Of a stretch of 64,000 nt of DNA, positions 57,222 through 64,000 are shown piece after piece. Under the pieces are notes generated by a model. That model saw only the letters and a list, made by a program, of their open reading frames with translations, did not search any database and was not told where the DNA came from. Positions within the stretch are counted from its first letter, which is position 1. Each line of letters starts with the position of its first letter. Position numbers and translations under genes: made by a program. This stretch comes from Platynereis dumerilii (lineage: Eukaryota > Annelida > Polychaeta > Phyllodocida > Nereididae), in NCBI GenBank assembly GCA_026936325.1, contig JAPTHN010000253.1, forward strand, positions 1 through 64,000, given 5' to 3'.

Positions 57222-58306
57222 AAGGTTGTAAAATTAAGGCTACATGGCCAAATTGGTATAAGTATAATTATTTACACAGTTAATATGTCTTGATAAATCA
57301 AAATGCAGCACTTTAATATATTGCATAAATTGTGCTCTGTTGGGCTGTCATTTTGCTTGATAGAAGACAAAATAAATTAAGGAAGACATGTAACTTATGA
57401 TATAAGTGCAGTTGAATTGATATTTCTTTTATAATCTGCTCAATTGGATATCACATTAATGAACACTTTTTTAATTATTTACTCTCATTCACAATATAAA
57501 ACACAAAATAATTACAGTTAATTAAAAGCATTGTGTTATACTTTCAAGAAATTCTGATATTCTGCAATTGCAACAACTTTTTTGACACAGATCAGTGAAT
57601 AATTGCAATCATTAGAGACTACCTGCCAACTCAAGCCAATTACCAATAATTGATCTTACCTTTGACACTGACTGAGCTCCATGAGTAATTGCAATCATCA
57701 GACACCACCTGCCAACTCAACCCAATTGAGTTGATATTTTCTTTGACACTGCTCAATGAGTAATTGCAATCATTAGACACTAGCTGTCAACTCTGAATGT
57801 GTCACTGCTTAGTAAATAGTATATAAAGACCAGCCTTGGTACATAAGTTCAGTGTGCAACAAGACATGCTTTAAGAAGAACATGCCATAGAGAATGAACA
57901 AGGTCAAACACACATGGTTGGCTACAAGCAGACAACACAAACAACGCTGTTTTGCACTCTGGCAAATAAACTTATTAGATATAAACAAACCAACTCCAAA
58001 AACATACAACAAACTCAGGTGAACAAATCTGATCAATATCTAAAAATAAGACATTGTAAGAATATCCTTATAACCATATTTGCTGTATTAATAAAATCAC
58101 CTGAGTGTACGATGATGAAATTACTAGATTGCTAGAGCGGTACAAATCTATTTCCCATAAACAAGTAAGCAAATGACAATGTGACAGCAGTCACAAAGAG
58201 ATGCTGAAAATGGGTGTCTGCCAATAAATAAACAGCAACACATCTACAGACAAAGAGCAGACATTAAAGTAATAGAGTACCATAATCTACATATCTAGTC
58301 TGAGTA

Positions 58307-58308
<2 letters not shown>
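57222..58308. other. Noncoding DNA with short diverged repeats
   Basis: 57590-57790 holds about three units of TTGCAATCATTAGACACTA, CCTGCCAACTCAA and CCAATT, about 65-75 bp apart. No gene. Confidence 0.45.

Positions 58309-58348
<40 letters not shown>
58309..58348. repeat. Poly(A) tract
   Basis: About 40 A residues, followed by more A-rich sequence to 58370. No retroposed gene was recognised upstream. Confidence 0.9.
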
Positions 58349-58350
<2 letters not shown>

Positions 58351-58489
58351 GAGAATGAGAAAAAAAAAGAGGATAATGGTTTTTTAGTACATCTTAAGGA
58401 AAAAGGTAAAATTTAATCTAGCTTATGTTATGATTTCTACTTTCACCAGCATTGCTACATATTTTGCCGTCATCACTGCCACTTGAGCC

Positions 58490-58516
58490 AGGCTTTGAAT
58501 CCGCGGATTCTTGTTA
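58490..58516 (-). mobile_element. Family A-type 5' terminus, minus strand
   Basis: Reverse complement reads AACAAGAATCCGCGGATTC followed by AAAGCC. It is a lone terminus, and no core repeats follow on that side. Confidence 0.6.
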
Positions 58517-59286
58517 TTAAATGGCTTCTTTGAAGCCATTTATTGCTGAGCTGCAGGTCCTGTCTGTCATTTGTCTGTCAATGAACAGTGTGTCATCGAA
58601 GGAAGAGCAAAGGGGTGTGTATGTTGAAGTTTCAAAAACTATCTCCTTCGCTCTGAAATTTGGCTACATACCTTGTCATAGGATAGTGACTTAAACTGAA
58701 TCGATTGTGATAATCTGACTAACATTTGACTAACTTTGCAGCATGCAAATCTGTTCATTTGTTAGTCTTTCAATGATAGTTTTTTAGCTAATGCTGGTGA
58801 AATAGTTAAGTCTACTTTATGGTTTGGAAATGGTAGAGAAAGGTGGTTCTGAATTGCGGCAAGTGAAGTGTTGTTATTGTGCTTGTTCCATGTACAAAAT
58901 ATTATCCAAATAACCACGAAAAGAATGTGTACGATTTTTTAAAATCTTGAAGTTGCCCAATTTCCTCCTTTCAACAAATTGACGAAATTAAAAAAATTTG
59001 GACCCAAAAAATTGTCCAGAAAAACATTTTTTTTCTTTTTTTTTAATTTAGGAAAAAAAAAAAGTAAATCTTGGAACAAAAATGTTTAAATTTGAAAAAC
59101 AGAAGTTGCCCGATTTCCTCTTTTTTGAAAAAAAAATTTTTTTTTAAATCTTTGAAAAATATTTGGGGGAAAAAAATTTTTGAAATTGAAAAAAAAAGTA
59201 ATTTCCATACATCTCGCTACCCTAACAAACCAATAAAACAAAAAACAAATATATTGAACCTATAGTTTTTGAACAGTAGAGCTGAC
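58517..59286. other. Noncoding DNA
   Basis: 59020-59200 is rich in A and T homopolymers. No gene. Confidence 0.35.
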
Positions 59287-59435
59287 CAGGGTTGCAGTGA
59301 TTTAAATCAAGTGATTTAAATCATGATTTTTTCAATAAAAATCATGATTTATTTGATTTAAATCGATTTATTTGATTTAAATCATTCGTACTTTTTTTTA
59401 TTTTTTTATAAAAATCAATAAAAATCGCAACCCTG
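59287..59435. mobile_element. hAT-type MITE, 149 bp
   Basis: Ends CAGGGTTGC...GCAACCCTG, exact 8-bp target duplication GAGCTGAC (59279-59286 and 59436-59443). The interior is iterated GATTTAAATCA and AAAATCATGATTT. Confidence 0.92.
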
Positions 59436-59519
59436 GAGCTGACAGACAATATTTTCAAACCATTACTCCTGAATTAGCCTGGTGAGCCAGGATAAAAATG
59501 GGGAGGAAATTTTAACCAT

Positions 59520-60369
59520 TATTATTTCGGCATTTCAGACAGAAATGTCAGAAAATTGGCAAAAATCCTTATTTTTTCTAGTTTTTAGATTTTCATAAAA
59601 AAATCATAGGGTTAAGATTCCAACCAGAGATGTTAAAAGAAATAATTTTTCACGTTTTGGATGAATTTTCATTAGTCCCTGTTTCTCAGAACATTTAGAC
59701 CGTCAAAAAGCACATCTTGGGTATTTAATACATACTATATATGCAAATTTCAATGATTTAAGCACAGCAGCTTTTGAGTTTAGTTCCGGAAAAAAAGAAA
59801 AATAAATTTCATATTTTTCAGTGATAGTGAGAAAAGTATTAATGTCATGTGGACTAGACCCCAAAAAGGCACAAGTAGGATAAAAAAAACAATGGAGTGC
59901 CAAAAATAAAAAAAATACATGGCACAGTTTTGGTATTGCTGCCCAATACACAAGAAAAATATTTTTCAAATTTTTCAATAATGTTGAGAAAAGAAATGAT
60001 GTCATGTGGACTGGACCCCAAAAAGTCATAACTAGGATAAAAGATACAATAATGTGCCAAAAATAAAAAAAAAGACAAACAAGCCATATATTTGGTATTA
60101 CTGCCCAATACACGAATGGGACACCAATTATGTATGAATTCAAGCTAAAGTCACGTCTAAATTACAACATGCCTACTCTTAATTCCTATACCAGAAGGAT
60201 GCTCTATAATCAAGTTAAATAGCTCAGTTGACCCAAAACGATTCCAATCAAACTGGCCAAGTTATGGCCAAAAGACATTCTGAAAATGCTAAAATTTTGA
60301 ATTTCCCACCAAAACTTCCATTCTCTCAATGTGACTGTATAAATGAAGGTGTGTACACACCTCCATTAA
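59520..60369 (+). mobile_element. Family B element, old copy with 3' end
   Basis: Matches the family B interior (TTTAGACCGTCAAAAAGCAC, GGATGCTCTATAATCAAGTT, GGCCAAAAGACATTCTGAAA) and ends with GTGTGTACACACCTCC then ATTAA at 60367. The 5' palindrome was not found. It contains an internal duplication (59840-59970 versus 59985-60110: GTCATGTGGACTRGACCCCA). Confidence 0.75.
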
Positions 60370-60985
60370 TAAAACTGGCCAAAAGAAATTTTAATTGATA
60401 CAATGTAATTATGTTATGGGTTTTTGTTATAAAAATGTTGAAGAAGCATCTGGTTGAGGAGGTCAATGTAAAAAAATAAATGAAGAAGCAATGAAGCATG
60501 TATCAACCCAAAACCAGTTTTTCTCTTGTGGTAGATAATAAGAGTATGGAAATAAATTTATTTGCAATTTTTTTTGGAGAGAGAAAAACAAAAATACAAA
60601 AAAGCATCTGTTTCAGCAGGCAACCAAAACATTGAAAGTTTGCGATGTCTGCAAGAGTTTTTTCAAGTTTCAGCTTTGTACAGAAATTCTACTAGTTTAG
60701 AATTATCCATATGAAAAAGCATTGTCTAAAAAGCCATTTCCAGTTCTCCAGCTACAAAAATCACAGTTGACACAGTTTTATTTGGCCGGAATCCATGTTT
60801 TTTCATTTTGGGCTCAACTCCCTTTTATGTTCTCTTACCTGATTAGATAGACAGAGCGAGATATGTCAAAAACTTATCCTTTAATATTTTGCTCCACCTA
60901 GACTTCTGAATCCATATTCTATGAACTTTTGGAATATCCCAAGTTTACCCAAATACTTTGGATGATACAGCTGGTCAGAATTAAA
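60370..60985. other. Dispersed repeat and noncoding DNA
   Basis: 60385-60575 matches 45300-45530, an unnamed dispersed repeat. Nothing else recognised. Confidence 0.45.
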
Positions 60986-61646
60986 ACAAGAATCCATGGA
61001 TTCAAAACCGGCCTTTGGCGATTGTTTATTCGGGATTAAAATCATGAAGAGGGTGATTTATATATTATTACATGGATTGTTTTGTATTAAGTGATTGCCA
61101 GACTGATAGTGTTTGCTGCAAGCCATAAAAACTTTGACGGGAACCCCTCAGCAAATCCCCAAACCAAATTTCATTTGGCAGCCATCTTGGATTTTTCCAA
61201 AAATTTCTGAGGGCAACCCCTAGGTGAACCCCTATACCAAATTTCATAAATCTAAGTGAAATACTAAAGTCACTGTGGGCAATTCAAAATATGGTGGCCA
61301 TATTGGCAGCCATCTTGGATTTTTCAAAAAATTTCTCAGGGGGACCCCTAAGTGAATCCCTATACCAAATTTCATTAATCTAAGTGAAACAGTAAAGTCA
61401 CAGCGGGCAATTCAAAATATGGCGGCAATTTCGGCAGCCATCTTGGATTTTTCCAAAAATTCTGAGGGGGACCCAAAAGTGAATCCCTATACCAAATTTC
61501 ATAAATCCAAGTGAAATACTAAAGTCGCAATGCACAATTCAAAATTATGTTGACAAGAAAATTGGACATGGACACATGGACAAGTGGACAAGAGTCCCAT
61601 TTCACAAAAAATCTGCCGTCTTCTAATAACCGCCGTTAGGCCGGTT
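60986..61646 (+). mobile_element. Family A element, diverged subfamily
   Basis: Starts ACAAGAATCCATGGATTC (palindrome GAATCCATGGATTC) and AACCGGCCT. About three core units of 115-150 bp with AGCCATCTTGGATTTTTCC follow, then GGACATGGACACATGGACAA. It ends AACCGCCGTTAGGCCGGTT then AAAAA. Same plan, different sequence in the first 150 bp from the copies at 21402 and 34571. Confidence 0.78.
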
Positions 61647-62820
61647 AAAAATTATTGATGATAGACTGAAACATCAAATTCAACAATTTTTGCCGCCATT
61701 CCACCATTCCATTGTCTCCAGTAATAGGGGGGGGGGGACTTAATCCTGATTTTATATGTAAACCAGCTACAAATGTGCCACTGGGTGAGATCTGAAAGCG
61801 GTTTGCGATATCTTCGGCGATATAAAAGATAGGAAGATGTGGCATATTTGGATTCCTTGTAGGGCTCTCAAGATTAACCGATTAATCGCCGCCGATTAGA
61901 TTTTAGTTAAAAATCGATTTCAGTTTACAAAAATCGATCAATCTGTTATTTCTATATTTGTACCAGGAAGGCACTGTATGCCAGTCCATTGCTTTCAATT
62001 CCAGGTGTTTAGAATGAATTGCAACTGGATTAGTCAAGTGGATTGGCTAAGTGGATTGGTTCACGAAGATCCCATGCGCTTGGTACTGGTAAGATAATAT
62101 ACTAAGAGAAGGTGCAACCTGCCTCACAGAATTCTCATTTTGAAAGTTATGCCTCGGACATGAAGCTTGGTCAGGTAGAAATTGGACAGTACACTCAGAT
62201 TTCCGTTTGAGCGAAATAGTGCAACGTCATTATCATTCATTGAAGTCTGGCAATTTTTTTTCAATCATTGCATTCTCAGTACACTTTATTAATTTAAAAA
62301 ACTAGCATAAAACCCATGAAGACATGAATCCTACTATTAATAGTATCAAGCCATATGTTGCAAAAAGAAATAAACAAAAGTTTTATTATTGGTTACCTGA
62401 TCACATAAGGGGGAGATCATTTAATAACCGGGGGGGGGGGACGCTTGGAGTTTCTTTGAAATAAAAATTTGCACGATTTTGGTGAAATAAAATAAGTTTT
62501 GGCCCTCCATAATCGAAACATGGCAATGCTGCTAGTAAAACTGAAAGACAGAAAGTGCGACGGCAACTAAAGAATGCAAGTCAAAAGACTAAAGATGCCA
62601 ATTCCACCAAAGAATTGACTTATAGATATTCTCTCCTGAATTTTTCACATTTCACTACTTTTCTTGATAATCCATTGATTGTATTTCCACTTCCTGGAGG
62701 ATTTATTATTTTGTTCAGTCACACTACGTTCACACACTGCAAGCAGTTTGTATAAGAGGCACCGCACCTAATTGCAGTGTATCCCGTACCCATTAGTGTT
62801 ACGTACGATTTTCCTATGCC
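61647..62820. other. Noncoding DNA
   Basis: 61868 has a lone hAT-like end TAGGGCTCTCAAG with ATTAACCGATTAATCG after it and no partner. Poly(G) runs lie at 61728 and 62430. No gene. Confidence 0.4.
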
Positions 62821-63085
62821 CAGTGATGGAAATTGAAAATTTTCGTTGGGGGAGCTCTCGGCTCGTGCGACAGCGGCTCGCTATTCCAAATTTTTAAGAG
62901 GGAAAGAATTCTTCCTGGTACCAGAGCATAATCATTGCTAAAAATAGCATGAGGACTGAAAAGTAACATGGTAATTGTAATTTCACCACTGCTCATTGGG
63001 GGAGCTCTAGCAGGGTACAGCTCCCCGTTTTTTGGTCAAAGGAGCTCAGCTCCCTGAGCTCCGCCCCCCCCCATTTCCATCACTG
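62821..63085. mobile_element. hAT-type MITE, 265 bp
   Basis: Ends CAGTGATGGAAAT...ATTTCCATCACTG, exact 8-bp target duplication CCTATGCC (62813-62820 and 63086-63093). The interior repeats GGGGGAGCTC and CAGCTCCC. Confidence 0.92.
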
Positions 63086-63276
63086 CCTATGCCCCTATCA
63101 TGTTTACCTCTAGTTGGAAAAGCCTTCATTGCCACCCAAAATCAACAAAGTTAATTATTAAATGTCTTTAACATATACCTCATAACCTTAAATGAAAAAG
63201 AGAACCATCATTTCAAACATGGGTGTCTTCATGATGAAGGAACACATATAATACAAAGTATTTAGTTTTACATTGA
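63086..63276. other. Noncoding DNA
   Basis: Nothing recognised. Confidence 0.35.
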
Positions 63277-63438
63277 ACAAGAATCCGCGGATTCAAAACC
63301 GACCTAGCGCAATGAAATTGAAGGTGCCATTGCTTAAACCACTGAGCAACTGATACTGGAAGATAGGAGCAATAGTTGATTGGAAGATGCTAGACTATTA
63401 GTATAGAATCAATGCAGTTTGAAAAGATTTCTAAAAAA
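63277..63438 (+). mobile_element. Family A element, 5' part
   Basis: About 160 bp nearly identical to the starts at 21402 and 34571 (ACAAGAATCCGCGGATTC, AACCGACCTAGCG, TGGAAGATGCTAGACTATTA). It breaks in the A-run where the core repeats would begin, at a family C-like start. Confidence 0.82.
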
Positions 63439-63470
63439 TACCATGCAAAGCATGTAAAGCATCAGCTGTA
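63439..63470 (+). mobile_element. Family C-like 5' terminus
   Basis: TACCATGCAAAGCATGTAAAG, cut here to TACCATGCAAAGCATG, a palindromic variant of the family C start, again placed right after a run of six A. What follows to the window end is unassigned, so the element probably continues beyond. Confidence 0.5.
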
Positions 63471-64000
63471 GAAGTAAACAAATAATGCTTAAAATGTAAA
63501 TGATCTGGTACGTTAAATAAAATGATAGGAGTATCACTATCCATTGTGGCAGGATACTCAGGAATTTCAATTTTATGCACTCATCAGAAAACAGATATTC
63601 ATCTGAGTTTTCAAAAATGGGGTCTGCCATTTATTTACACCTAATAGCTGTACTTGTGGTCATTCAGCTGCATTGAGTTTTGATAGAATTTATGCAGTTT
63701 TTACTGCGACTAGACCCTGGAGCCAGTCAAGTCATACTTGGATGAATGACTTGATGCTCTATGACTTCACTTGACTGACTACTTGACTAAAGTTGGATGA
63801 CTGAGCTTGGCCAACTAAAATAATGAATGAACATTGTAAATATATGGAATATGTCGAATATATATTTAATCATGCTTAGGCCCAGGGGTGCCAGAAGGAA
63901 ACGAGGGCGGCAGGGGCGGTTGGTCGAGAAAGGGCAAATCTATTTCGCGCGACAAAAATTTATTGTAGCGCCAATAATAATCTTTAATTCATACTATATA
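63471..64000. other. Noncoding DNA to window end
   Basis: A minus-strand frame from 63630 begins MADPIFENSDEYLFSDECIK but turns into hydrophobic low-information sequence. No family is recognised. It may be the body of the family C-like element. Confidence 0.3.

Noticed and set aside
60837-60905. Minus-strand exon with donor CAG|GTAAGAG
   Set aside because: All three frames between the candidate acceptor and the donor contain stops.
61865-61960. A sixth hAT MITE starting TAGGGCTCTCAAG
   Set aside because: No matching inverted end or 8-bp duplication was found.

Overview
AT-rich, intron- and transposon-dominated eukaryotic DNA, most like a marine invertebrate (an echinoderm or another deuterostome is my guess; no species-level marker was found). 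Most of the 64 kb is repeats. No rRNA gene, CRISPR array or bacterial operon is present. Terms A to E and LINE-i to LINE-iv below are local labels for this window.

Host gene. Four minus-strand exons (44989-45124, 20479-20626, 14775-14925, 12718-12915) have good splice sites and join in matching phase. They form an acidic-then-helical protein of at least about 195 residues that I do not recognise. A fifth exon-like piece (21898-21956) is tentative. Nearly everything between 12.7 and 45 kb is therefore intron filled with repeats. A young LTR element (16875-20474, minus strand, gag only, tRNA-Leu primer site) has landed with its 4-bp target GTAT exactly on the first four intron bases after exon 20479-20626.

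Left part (1-12.7 kb). A Penelope-like endonuclease scrap, a small twin-hairpin element (family E), and a nearly complete two-ORF LINE (LINE-i, about 3.3-7.9 kb) split by a hAT-type MITE. These are followed by a Ty3/Gypsy pol fossil and a second hAT MITE.

Middle (21-45 kb). Large satellite-bearing elements of family A (about 150-bp core repeats) and family D (13-bp core repeats), two LINE fragments, two Mutator-like MITEs with 9-bp target duplications, a 1.48-kb long inverted-repeat element, a SINE, minisatellites and microsatellites.

Right part (45-64 kb). A 5'-truncated LINE (LINE-iv) is cut twice by family B elements. The second B copy itself contains a TA-target MITE and a family C element with a 0.7-kb GTCC-type array. 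A tRNA SINE with a 17-bp target duplication, more hAT MITEs, and further A and B copies follow.

Main result. Families A to E are unrelated in sequence but share one plan: a palindrome within about 20 bp of the 5' end, then a 10-12 bp motif, a body that often carries a tandem array, and a 3' hairpin built from the inverted copy of that motif followed by a short T/A-rich end. Two insertions into LINE coding sequence show no target duplication. This fits non-autonomous Helentron/Helitron2-like (HINE, pearl-like) elements, an assignment that is inference.
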